Source of the DNA: MGBC102946 sp022793145
GTDB taxonomy: Bacteria; Bacillota_I; Bacilli_A; RF39; UBA660
DNA: 33,404 nt
Direction: 5' to 3'
Assembly: GCA_947426265.1 (NCBI GenBank)
Contig: CANEDJ010000013.1
Span: forward strand, 1 to 33,404
Program-made: the position numbers and the translations under genes
Shown here: in pieces, positions 25,413-32,415 of the stretch
How positions within the stretch are numbered: the first letter of the stretch is position 1
Layout: each line of letters begins with the position of its first letter
The notes under the pieces: generated by a model
Database searches by the model: none
Told to the model about the DNA's origin: nothing
Seen by the model: the letters and a program-made list of their open reading frames with translations, nothing else

Positions 25413-25677
25413 ATTAGGTGCATATTGGCACTTTTAAAATAATATCGAAATTGACAATTTGCACCTATTTGTTCTTTGAAAACTATATAGAGTTGGACAT
25501 CGCCGATATTCTGCCGACTCGTTAAATAAATGCAAGGCAAAATAACCTCTATTGGCACGAGAGTTGTAGATTAACTAAAATCTTCGTTACATATATGGCT
25601 AATCACTATATATACATCCTTAAAGGGAGTTGTTGGTAACACTAAAACCATCAAATGAAAGAAAGTGAGGTGAATAA
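25413..25677 (+). other. Long 5' leader of the element backbone operon
   Basis: About 265 nt lie between the predicted start point and the ATG at 25678 (the whole gap without a gene is 25278-25677). After the operators, it contains GC-richer stretches such as GGACATCGCCGATATTCTGC and GGAGTTGTTGGTAACACT. No open frame with a ribosome site was seen. It may be a structured leader; no known riboswitch is recognised. Confidence 0.45.
25417..25465. promoter_or_regulatory. GGTGCA operator sites for the element regulator
   Basis: GGTGCA occurs at 25417-25422 and, inverted, as TGCACC at 25460-25465; a third copy is at 25317-25322 in the opposing promoter. The first continues into a partly symmetric TGGCAC at 25426-25431. 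Sites on both sides of the divergent promoters fit a bistable repressor switch. Confidence 0.55.
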
Positions 25678-25920
25678 ATGAATGCAAAAGAAACTTTAAC
25701 CTTAATATCAAAGCAATGGTGTGATTTAAACGATTTAAGAAAACTTACAGGTTTAGGGAAAAATAATGCTATTAAATTAAAAAATGAAATAAAAATTGAT
25801 TTAGAAAATAAAGGTTATCAATTACCTACTAGTAAATTACTTCCAATGAATGAAGTTGTAAGTTATCTAAAAATAAATATCAGTTATCTTCAAAAAATGT
25901 CTAAAGAAGTTATTAACTAG
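25678..25920 (+). CDS. Small DNA-binding excisionase-like protein
   Basis: An 80-residue basic protein, LNDLRKLTGLGKNNAIKLKN and SKLLPMNEVVSYLKINISYL, that looks like the small helix-turn-helix (DUF3173- or Xis-like) proteins in Tn916- and Tn1549-like elements. It may bend DNA for excision or control the operon. It lies 13 bp before the ATPase gene, with GTGAGG before its ATG. Family assignment is tentative. Confidence 0.7.
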   Translation: MNAKETLTLISKQWCDLNDLRKLTGLGKNNAIKLKNEIKIDLENKGYQLPTSKLLPMNEVVSYLKINISYLQKMSKEVIN

Positions 25921-25933
25921 AAAGGAGTTTTAA

Positions 25934-26887
25934 ATGAAAACAATAAGTGAAATGAGAAAAGAAGTAACAAAAAAAGACTTCATAGTTGATAACCTAATGA
26001 AATCTAAAGGATTATATTGTCTTGTTGCAAGACCAAAGGTTGGCAAGTCGCTACTCGCACTTCAACTTGCTAACTCTATCGCAACAGGGACAACATTTCT
26101 AGGATTTAGGACAAGTCCATCTCCTGTCTTATATATTAGCACAGAAATGAATTCTACACAAATAATTGATAGAATTGATAAGATGAACTTAAGCTTTAAT
26201 GATGACAATTTCGTAATGATAGAACAAAATCCAAGTGAAAGAAAATTAAATTTAATGGATTTACAACTACAATTTCAAACATTTTCTAATGAATATAATG
26301 GTAAATTTGTAATCATAGATATGTTTAGTGGGATTGATTTAAACAATGGTTATGACCTAAATAATTATCAAGATATGGGACAAGTTGTGATTCCAAAATT
26401 TAGAGAATTATGTAAAAAATATGACTTCACTATTCTTCTAGTTCATCACTTAAATAAGAATAATACTTCCTTAGGTAGCACTGCTATTGATGGATCAGTT
26501 GATGGAAAAATTACTTTAAAACAAGATTCCAACCTAAAGAATAAAATCATTTTAAATTATGAAAGTAGAGATTATGAAGGATTAGATTTAGTTCTAAAAC
26601 GAAATGATAATTTATTATTTGAACTATCAGAAGTCGAATGTGATGACTTAAATTATAATATACTAACTTTTCTAAATTATGCGATTAAACAAAAAGATTT
26701 TTCATTCTCTGCATCGGATATAACAAGTAAATTAAATTTACAAATTACTCCGTCAGCATTTGGAAAATTATTAAATAACAATATAGCGAATTTAGAAAAA
26801 GAGGGACTTCATATTGAGCAAAAAAGAACCGCTACTGAAAGAGTTTACATCGCAAAATATGAAGAACCAACTTATGAAAATGAATAA
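25934..26887 (+). CDS. RecA/RepA-like AAA ATPase
   Basis: A 317-residue P-loop ATPase of the RepA/AAA_25 kind (RecA-like, as in plasmid RSF1010 RepA helicase relatives). Walker A is ARPKVGKSLLALQLA (residues ~35-50), followed by LYISTEMN, the Walker B-like FVIIDMFSGID and a downstream LLVHHLNK with ITLKQDSN. The C-terminal ~80 residues form a helix-turn-helix-like region (FSASDITSKLNLQITPSAFG). Such proteins act as helicase or loader for plasmid-type replication of integrative elements; here this suggests that the excised circle replicates. AAAGGAG precedes the ATG. It is the second gene of the backbone operon. Confidence 0.83.
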   Translation: MKTISEMRKEVTKKDFIVDNLMKSKGLYCLVARPKVGKSLLALQLANSIATGTTFLGFRTSPSPVLYISTEMNSTQIIDRIDKMNLSFNDDNFVMIEQNPSERKLNLMDLQLQFQTFSNEYNGKFVIIDMFSGIDLNNGYDLNNYQDMGQVVIPKFRELCKKYDFTILLVHHLNKNNTSLGSTAIDGSVDGKITLKQDSNLKNKIILNYESRDYEGLDLVLKRNDNLLFELSEVECDDLNYNILTFLNYAIKQKDFSFSASDITSKLNLQITPSAFGKLLNNNIANLEKEGLHIEQKRTATERVYIAKYEEPTYENE

Positions 26888-27224
26888 TTTTCATAATAGT
26901 TTTTGTAACTTTTTTGTAAAAAGTTATATGTAAAAAATGAACGAGGCACGTTTTGTTGCAAAGCAATGAAAGTGGCGATAGTGAATATTTTTACAATTAT
27001 GAAAGGTACTACCCTTTCATAATTTATTAAATAATAAGTGCCTAGCAGGTGATTATTATTTAATCTTGTTTATAAGCATTTGCCTTTACGTTAGTTTAGG
27101 CATTTGCGAGTTAAACAAGCATGGGGTTATTAGGGAACTCCCTAATCTCACATGGGCTATGCCCTAGTGAGATAGGTCTAAAAGACCTCAAATACCAAAG
27201 AAATACAAGCAAAGGAGGAATTAA
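26888..27224. other. Hairpin-rich region, candidate oriT (and relaxase leader)
   Basis: A 337-bp non-coding stretch before the relaxase gene with at least six inverted repeats: 11-bp arms at 26996-27023; 12-bp arms at 27026-27064; CTTGTTTA / TAAACAAG at 27065-27119 enclosing GCATTTGC repeats; ATTAGGGA / TCCCTAAT at 27129-27146; a nested hairpin at 27145-27173 (ATCTCAC and GGGC arms); and AGGTCT / AGACCT at 27174-27188. Such clusters just upstream of a MobV gene commonly hold the nick site. The exact nick position is not determined. Confidence 0.65.
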
Positions 27225-28658
27225 ATGTATGATGGCAAACAAGTTGTACGAATAGAAAATCAGTATAAAAAAGCTGACCTTTATAATATTGGTATTGAAA
27301 TGACTAATAGAAAAGGCACAGGAAATTATGATAAAGAAAGAACACAATTTAATGTAGAATATGTATCACTTACTCAAAATAATTTATATCAAGAAGTAAA
27401 ACATAATTTAAAAAATCGAAATATAGAATATTTAAATAAACCAAGCACTAACTTACTAAATGGTGTAACATTCACAAGTGGACCTAAATTTTTTCAAGCA
27501 CTTGGAATGGAATTTATAGATAGCGGTAGAACTTATCGCACAGGAGATAAAAAGGGTCAGACAGTAATGATACCAAATATAAAATCTAAAGAAGATATAC
27601 CAAATACTGTATCATTTTTCTTTGATTGTTGTATGGAATTTCTAAAAGATTATGTTGGAGAAGAAAATATAATACTCTCCCAAATTCATTATGATGAGGA
27701 TACACCGCATCTTCAAGCATACTTTGTTCCTGTTGTTGATAAAGTAAAAAGAAAATGCTATGTCAAAGATAAAAATGGAAAAGTAGTAAAAGAAGAAATA
27801 ATCAAAAAAGATGGTACTACTTCTATTGTTCCTAAACTACTTCGTGATGACAAAGGCAAAATTATTTATGAAGAGATTAAAGGAAAATTTCTAAACTGCG
27901 ACCAGTTTTGGAAAGATAGAGGTGGCAAATTATCTTTTCATCAGATGCAAAATGATTTTAATAAATTTATAACTGAAAAAGGTTTTAATCTCTATCGAGG
28001 AGACATTGGAGCAAACAAACAAAATCAATCTAAATTAGAGTACGATATAGCCGAAAAAAAGGCTGAATTAGAAGAATTAAATCAAGAAAAGGAAAATACC
28101 TTACAAATAATCGAAAACTCCAAAAATGGACTTAAAAACCTGGAAAAAGAAGTTGATAAAGATTTACTAAATCCTGTAAAAAGAAAACTAGGTGGCTATA
28201 AAGAAGATGATGTATCTAAAATTATAGAATACACTAAAGGTCTAGAGCATAAAGTAGTTATTCTATCAACTGATAACGATAACAAAGATTTGATGATTGA
28301 TAAATTAACAAAAGAAAATAAGACATTTAAAAATAATAGTGAACTAATCAAGAAAAATAAAATCATTAAAGAACAAAAATCTACTATCAATGAACAAAAG
28401 CAAGAGATTGGTAGATTAAGTGAATTGGTAGATATTTTAAATAATAACATTGAAAGTTTAAAACTAAAATTTGAGCATGAAATTGAAAAATGGAAGAATC
28501 TATTTAAAAAAATGTGTAAGGCAATAGACAAAGTTTTAGGTAGAGATAAACCTAAAGAACGTTTGGAAGATTATGAAGATATTGCTGATGCAATTAACTA
28601 TGGCTACTATAACAAAAATAACGATAAGGACAAAGATGATTATGAAATTGGAATATAG
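27225..28658 (+). CDS. MobV (Pre/Mob family) relaxase
   Basis: A 477-residue relaxase of the Mob_Pre family. Residues ~1-270 form the relaxase domain; the metal-binding motif is IHYDEDTPHLQAYFVPV near residues 154-170, where the PHxH of pMV158 MobM is PHLQ, so the last His is replaced. The N-terminal HNxR segment that carries the MobM catalytic His is not seen: GIEMTNRKGTGNYD stands there. From about residue 275 a long coiled coil follows. The protein should nick oriT (just upstream) to start single-strand transfer with a helper conjugation system. AAAGGAGG precedes the ATG at 27225; the integrase gene begins 15 bp after its stop. Confidence 0.9.
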   Translation: MYDGKQVVRIENQYKKADLYNIGIEMTNRKGTGNYDKERTQFNVEYVSLTQNNLYQEVKHNLKNRNIEYLNKPSTNLLNGVTFTSGPKFFQALGMEFIDSGRTYRTGDKKGQTVMIPNIKSKEDIPNTVSFFFDCCMEFLKDYVGEENIILSQIHYDEDTPHLQAYFVPVVDKVKRKCYVKDKNGKVVKEEIIKKDGTTSIVPKLLRDDKGKIIYEEIKGKFLNCDQFWKDRGGKLSFHQMQNDFNKFITEKGFNLYRGDIGANKQNQSKLEYDIAEKKAELEELNQEKENTLQIIENSKNGLKNLEKEVDKDLLNPVKRKLGGYKEDDVSKIIEYTKGLEHKVVILSTDNDNKDLMIDKLTKENKTFKNNSELIKKNKIIKEQKSTINEQKQEIGRLSELVDILNNNIESLKLKFEHEIEKWKNLFKKMCKAIDKVLGRDKPKERLEDYEDIADAINYGYYNKNNDKDKDDYEIGI

Positions 28659-28673
28659 AAAGGTTGTGATAAT

Positions 28674-29858
28674 ATGGCAGTTATTTTATTAAATAAGAAA
28701 GAATGGACTAAAAATGGTCGCAAATGGATTTTTTATACAAGATACAAGGACTTAAATGGTAAAACAAAACAATATAAATCAAAAAAATTCCTTAACAAAA
28801 AAGAAGCACAAGAAGCAGAAAAAGTTTTTGCTTTAGAATTTGATAAATATAGACCTGATAACAATATGACTTTTAAAGAGTTATACCTCGCCTTTTATGA
28901 ATATCAAAAAGACAAAGTAAAAGAAACTACTTTAAATACTTACAAAGATAGAATGAGATATATGGCTCTTTTAGATAATATCAAGGTTAAGGATTTTAGT
29001 TTACAACACTTTGAAATGTGGCGAAAGAAAATTTTAGAATACCCTTTATCGAATAGGACTAGAAATTATATTTATAAGTTTTTAAAAACGATTATGAATT
29101 TTGGTACAAAGTGGTATGGTTTAAATTTTAATGAAATTTATCCTAAAATGACAAACTTCACAGATCCAAATGAAATTAAAAAAGAAATGGAATTTTGGAC
29201 TTATGATGAATTTAGTAAATTTATTGCCAAAGAAGATAACTTAACATTCAAGTGTCTATTTAAAACATTATATTTCTGTGGACTTCGTAAGGGAGAAGCT
29301 CGAGCATTAAATTGGAATGACATCAATTTTACAAACAATACAATTAGAATAAATAAAGGACTTAATGATAATGTAAATAGAAAGAAATACACCATTACAA
29401 GTCCTAAAACTCTAACAAGTAATAGGACTCTACCTATACCTAAAGAGTTAGTTAATGATTTAAAAGAATTAAAGCAAAATGCTATGAGTTATACTAATTT
29501 CCAAGAAAATTGGTTTGTATTTGGTAATGCTACCCCTCTTGGAGATGATGTTATTAGAAGAAGAAAAAACAATAAATGTAAAGAAGTAGGTGTTAAAGTT
29601 ATTAGAATCCATGATTTTAGACATTCTTGTGCTTCACTTTTAATCAATAATGGTGCAGACATAACACTTGTTGCTAAATATTTAGGACACTCTAAAATTG
29701 ATGAGACATTAAATACCTACTCTCACATGTTTAAGAACAAACTAGACAATATCATTGGTCTTATTGATAAATTAAATGATACTAGAGAACAAAATATTGA
29801 GTGTGATAATTCAAATGATTATAAGAACAATAAAGATGACTTTGAAATGAGTTTATAA
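28674..29858 (+). CDS. Tyrosine recombinase (integrase) of the element
   Basis: A 394-residue tyrosine integrase. An N-terminal arm-binding domain (KWIFYTRYKDLNGKTKQYKS) is followed by a SAM-like core-binding domain (~65-165) and the catalytic domain: FCGLRKGEARALNW (Arg, near residue 205), HDFRHSCASLLI (H-x-x-R, near 313), LGHSKIDETLNTYSHMF (His and the nucleophile Tyr near 349). All key residues are present. It acts on the 14-bp repeats flanking the element and probably binds the ACCTAA arm repeats. It lies last in the backbone operon, 15 bp after the relaxase gene, and close to the right end as is usual. Confidence 0.95.
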   Translation: MAVILLNKKEWTKNGRKWIFYTRYKDLNGKTKQYKSKKFLNKKEAQEAEKVFALEFDKYRPDNNMTFKELYLAFYEYQKDKVKETTLNTYKDRMRYMALLDNIKVKDFSLQHFEMWRKKILEYPLSNRTRNYIYKFLKTIMNFGTKWYGLNFNEIYPKMTNFTDPNEIKKEMEFWTYDEFSKFIAKEDNLTFKCLFKTLYFCGLRKGEARALNWNDINFTNNTIRINKGLNDNVNRKKYTITSPKTLTSNRTLPIPKELVNDLKELKQNAMSYTNFQENWFVFGNATPLGDDVIRRRKNNKCKEVGVKVIRIHDFRHSCASLLINNGADITLVAKYLGHSKIDETLNTYSHMFKNKLDNIIGLIDKLNDTREQNIECDNSNDYKNNKDDFEMSL

Positions 29859-29861
29859 TAA

Positions 29862-29903
29862 AAATAAGGAATTTGGTTTATATGCCAAGTTCCTTATTTT
29901 TTT
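29862..29903 (+). terminator. Terminator of the element backbone operon
   Basis: A long stem (AATAAGGAA continuing into TTTGG, pairing with CCAAG and TTCCTTATT) with a short loop, followed by TTTTTTT. It starts right after the integrase stop codon. Confidence 0.85.
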
Positions 29904-29932
29904 ATGCTTTTAAATTAGAAAAAATTTAAAAA

Positions 29933-29953
29933 TGCTACCTAATTGCTACCTAA
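29933..29953 (+). repeat. Right arm-type repeats
   Basis: TGCTACCTAA occurs twice, at 29933-29942 and 29944-29953 (11-bp period). The ACCTAA core, orientation and spacing match the left pair at 20044-20064. Confidence 0.65.
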
Positions 29954-30001
29954 AGCACATTTTTTAGTTTTGGCTTTTTAGAAAACCCTTATAAATAAAG
30001 G

Positions 30002-30108
30002 GCAAAATAAATGGAGCACATTTAATCGTGCTCCTTCAGGGGGTTTTGGTTGACAACTATCCACATTTTATTCCGTAAATAGTTATCTTGCGTGACATCC
30101 ATCACGCT
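30002..30108 (-). ncRNA. Predicted small RNA interrupted by the element
   Basis: A minus-strand transcript of about 107 nt is predicted from a strong promoter at 30115-30143. Its first part (host side) folds as hairpin GCGTGA / TCACGC (30090-30107) and hairpin GATAACTAT / ATAGTTGTC (30052-30087), then an unpaired segment with CCCCCTGAAG (30034-30043). The present terminator (GGAGCAC / GTGCTCC, 30013-30034, then ATTTATTTTG) belongs mostly to the element. The original terminator is now at 19895-19917. No open frame with a start and ribosome site lies in it. Not matched to a known family. Confidence 0.6.
30030..30043 (+). repeat. Right attachment-site repeat (attR core candidate)
   Basis: GCTCCTTCAGGGGG, identical to 19913-19926. 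It is inside the predicted small RNA, at the base of its terminator stem. The inner 10 bp (CTTCAGGGGG) occur again at 32344-32353. Confidence 0.7.
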
Positions 30109-30114
30109 ATTATA

Positions 30115-30143
30115 ACTATACAGTAAAAATAAAATTTTGTCAA
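30115..30143 (-). promoter_or_regulatory. Promoter of the small RNA downstream of recG
   Basis: On the minus strand, TTGACA (30138-30143) and TATAGT (30115-30120) with a 17-bp spacer. It reads away from recG, toward the right end of the element, and no protein-coding gene follows it on that strand. Confidence 0.75.
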
Positions 30144-30159
30144 GTTGAGAAAAGCTACT

Positions 30160-32151
30160 TTAAGAAAGTATCTTAATCTGTTCTATGTACCCTTTTAAAA
30201 TCTCATTTCCCTCTATTTTTCCATTGGAAATATAAGCTTCACTATCTTCTTTTGCACGCATTAAAATGGAAAAATCTTTTTTTAAATCAGCAATTTGAAA
30301 CTGCATATCACCACTTTGACGCACACCAAATAAATCACCACTTCCACGCAATTTAAAATCTTCTTCACTAATTTTAAATCCATCTGTTGTCTTTGTTAGA
30401 ATAGAAAGTCTTTCTTTTTCAATATCACTAATTAAAATACAATATGATTGTAAATCATTTCTTCCAACTCTTCCTCTTAACTGGTGCAATGCAGATAAAC
30501 CAAAGCGCTCACTATCAAAAATCACTATCATTGTTGCATTCGGAACATCAACCCCTACTTCTACTACTGTTGTACTAATTAAAATTTGAATTTTATTTTG
30601 TTCAAAATTCAACATGACCTCCTCTTTTTCTTTTGGAGTCATTTTCCCATGTAATACACCAATTTGATAAAATCTTCCAAATGCCTTTTTCATCTTTTCC
30701 TCTAATAGTGTCACATTCTCTAAATCTATTTTTTCACTTTCCTCTATTAGTGGTGCTATTACATATACTTGATGACCTTTTTTCAGCTCTTGATACATAC
30801 TTTCTAATACATCCCTAATTTCAGAATTCTTTTTTAATGTTGTAATAATAGGAAGTCTTCCATTTGGCATTGTATGAATATTTGAAACATCCATATCACC
30901 ATAAATTGTTAATGCATAAGTTCTTGGAATTGGCGTTGCACTCATATATAAAATATCGGGTGTTGTTCCTTTATTTTTTAAATTACTTCTTTGATTGACT
31001 CCAAAACGATGTTGCTCATCTGTGATTACTAGGCCTAAGTTTTGATACTCCACTCCATCGCTAATTAAAGCATGAGTTCCAACAACAATAGAAATTGTTC
31101 CTTTTCTCAAACCTTCATAAATTTCTTTTTTCTCTTTTGCTTTGGTCTTTCCAGTTAAAATTGCTACATTAATTTCATATGTCTCAAAAATCTCCACTAA
31201 CTTCTTATAATGCTGTCGAGCTAATATTTCAGTTGGAGCCATTAACGCACTTTGATAGCCACTTAAATGATTCATATACATTGCAATAAAACTTACAATT
31301 GTTTTCCCACTTCCTACATCTCCTTGAACCAAACGATTCATTCTTCTTGGTTCTTTCAAATCTTTATAAATTTCTTTTACACAATTAAATTGGTCATCAG
31401 TAAGAGTGAATGGTAATTTATTTATAAACATTTCTATTTTCTGAAATGAAAGTTCTCTTTTCAAACCACAATCATGTGTTTTCTCCTGTTTCAAATAGTT
31501 CATTTTTAGCATGAATAAAAATAATTCTTCATATTTAGCTCTAAGAAGTGCAGATTTCAAAGAATTCGTATTTGTTGGAAAATGAATTTGTTTTAAACTT
31601 CTTTCTTTATCCATAAATTGATATTTTTCACGAATTCCTTCTGGAATATAATCGGTTATACAAATATCTTCTTTGAATATTTGCTCTAAATAAGAACGAA
31701 TTTGTTTTCCTCCTATACCTCCATAAGAATGATATACAGGATCAATTCTAGGCGTTTTTGGCAATGGCATTAAATAAATATCATTTGCTACAATTGTATT
31801 ATGTTTTGGGTCATACTTTCCAATAACAGTTACAGTAGTTCCAACTGAAAGCTTGCTTTTTAAAAATGCTCGATTAAAAATAACAACTTGAAGTAATTTT
31901 CCTTCTATAGCAAATCGAAAATTCATTTTATCTAAACGTCTATTAATATGAAACACAGATGGAACACTTTCTATTAAGCCATCAATTACAATCTTATCAT
32001 CTTGCTTTAATTCTTCTATATTGCTTTTCTTTAGAATATCATAACGAAATGGATAATAGAACAATAGATCTTCTGATGTCACGATTCCTAACCTCTGTAA
32101 TGTATTTTTTGTTTTAGGACCAAGTCCTTTAATTTCCTCTAATTGTTTCAT
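30160..32151 (-). CDS. recG: ATP-dependent DNA helicase RecG
   Basis: A 663-residue RecG helicase, which remodels stalled forks and Holliday junctions. The N-terminal wedge with OB fold (residues ~1-160, starting LEEIKGLGPKTKNTLQRLGI) precedes the helicase: Walker A RLVQGDVGSGKT, then LMAPTEILA, DEQHRFG, YMSATPIPRT, and in the second RecA-like lobe VVEVGVDVPNA and LHQLRGRVGRND, followed by the TRG-like motif (DFKLRGSGDLFGVRQSG). All helicase motifs are present and the length is close to the usual ~680. The ATG at 32151 is used; an upstream extension in frame would cross the promoter. This core gene marks the host chromosome beside the element. Confidence 0.97.
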   Translation of the reverse strand: MKQLEEIKGLGPKTKNTLQRLGIVTSEDLLFYYPFRYDILKKSNIEELKQDDKIVIDGLIESVPSVFHINRRLDKMNFRFAIEGKLLQVVIFNRAFLKSKLSVGTTVTVIGKYDPKHNTIVANDIYLMPLPKTPRIDPVYHSYGGIGGKQIRSYLEQIFKEDICITDYIPEGIREKYQFMDKERSLKQIHFPTNTNSLKSALLRAKYEELFLFMLKMNYLKQEKTHDCGLKRELSFQKIEMFINKLPFTLTDDQFNCVKEIYKDLKEPRRMNRLVQGDVGSGKTIVSFIAMYMNHLSGYQSALMAPTEILARQHYKKLVEIFETYEINVAILTGKTKAKEKKEIYEGLRKGTISIVVGTHALISDGVEYQNLGLVITDEQHRFGVNQRSNLKNKGTTPDILYMSATPIPRTYALTIYGDMDVSNIHTMPNGRLPIITTLKKNSEIRDVLESMYQELKKGHQVYVIAPLIEESEKIDLENVTLLEEKMKKAFGRFYQIGVLHGKMTPKEKEEVMLNFEQNKIQILISTTVVEVGVDVPNATMIVIFDSERFGLSALHQLRGRVGRNDLQSYCILISDIEKERLSILTKTTDGFKISEEDFKLRGSGDLFGVRQSGDMQFQIADLKKDFSILMRAKEDSEAYISNGKIEGNEILKGYIEQIKILS

Positions 32152-32166
32152 ACAATCACCAGAAAC

Positions 32167-32195
32167 ATTATACCGAACATTTTTTCGTAAATCAA
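32167..32195 (-). promoter_or_regulatory. recG promoter
   Basis: On the minus strand, TTGATT (32190-32195) and TATAAT (32167-32172) with 17-bp spacing; the predicted start point leaves a very short leader before the ATG at 32151. It is divergent from the small RNA promoter at 32235-32263. Confidence 0.7.
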
Positions 32196-32234
32196 GCAAA
32201 AAAAATTTTTTTCTGCAAAAAATGACAAAAAAGG

Positions 32235-32263
32235 TTGACAAATAACCTTTTTTCTATTAGTAT
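32235..32263 (+). promoter_or_regulatory. Promoter of the second small RNA
   Basis: TTGACA (32235-32240) and TAGTAT (32258-32263) with a 17-bp spacer, reading to the right. Confidence 0.65.
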
Positions 32264-32269
32264 ATACAG

Positions 32270-32366
32270 TACCAATTCGAATTAGACGAATTGGCGCTAG
32301 TATCACACTAGCCAACCCCTTTTTATTCTTTTATAGGAGTGGTCTTCAGGGGGCCACTCTTTTTTT
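32270..32366 (+). ncRNA. Predicted small RNA upstream of the SDR gene
   Basis: About 97 nt: hairpin CCAATTCG / CGAATTGG (32272-32294), hairpin GCTAGT / ACTAGC (32296-32312), an unpaired CAACCCC and U-rich segment, then a strong terminator (GAGTGGTC / GGCCACTC, 32337-32359, followed by seven T). The terminator loop shows CTTCAGGGGG, the exact complement of CCCCCTGAAG in the small RNA near 30040. It could instead be an attenuated leader of the SDR gene, but that gene has its own TATAAT (32389-32394) after the terminator, so an independent RNA is favoured. Confidence 0.55.
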
Positions 32367-32415
32367 GTATTTATAAAATTCGAAAGAATATAATTACTAA
32401 TAGGAGTTGATGCTT

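Larger units (their letters stand above)
19913..30043. mobile_element. Integrative mobilizable element with MobV relaxase and tyrosine integrase
   Basis: A region of about 10.1 kb bounded by the 14-bp direct repeat GCTCCTTCAGGGGG (19913-19926 and 30030-30043). Just inside each end lies a pair of ACCTAA repeats with 11-bp spacing, as expected for arm-type integrase sites. The plus-strand backbone is excisionase-like protein, RecA-like ATPase, oriT candidate, MobV relaxase, integrase; the regulator and the cargo operon are on the minus strand. There are no conjugation ATPase or mating-pore genes, so it would need a helper element to transfer. The boundaries are inferred from the repeats alone; their position in a small RNA terminator, and the element's own replacement hairpin, support them. 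Confidence 0.75.

Noticed and set aside
26996..27064. CRISPR-like repeats in the pre-relaxase region
   Set aside because: These are nested inverted repeats of different sequence, with no regular spacers and no cas genes.
30044..30108. tRNA or tmRNA as the integration target
   Set aside because: No cloverleaf, T-loop (GGTTCGA-type) or CCA-like end is present; the repeat lies in an intrinsic terminator instead.
32270..32415. Riboswitch or attenuator controlling the SDR gene
   Set aside because: No known aptamer pattern was recognised, and a TATAAT with TTGTAT lies between the terminator and the SDR gene, giving it its own promoter.
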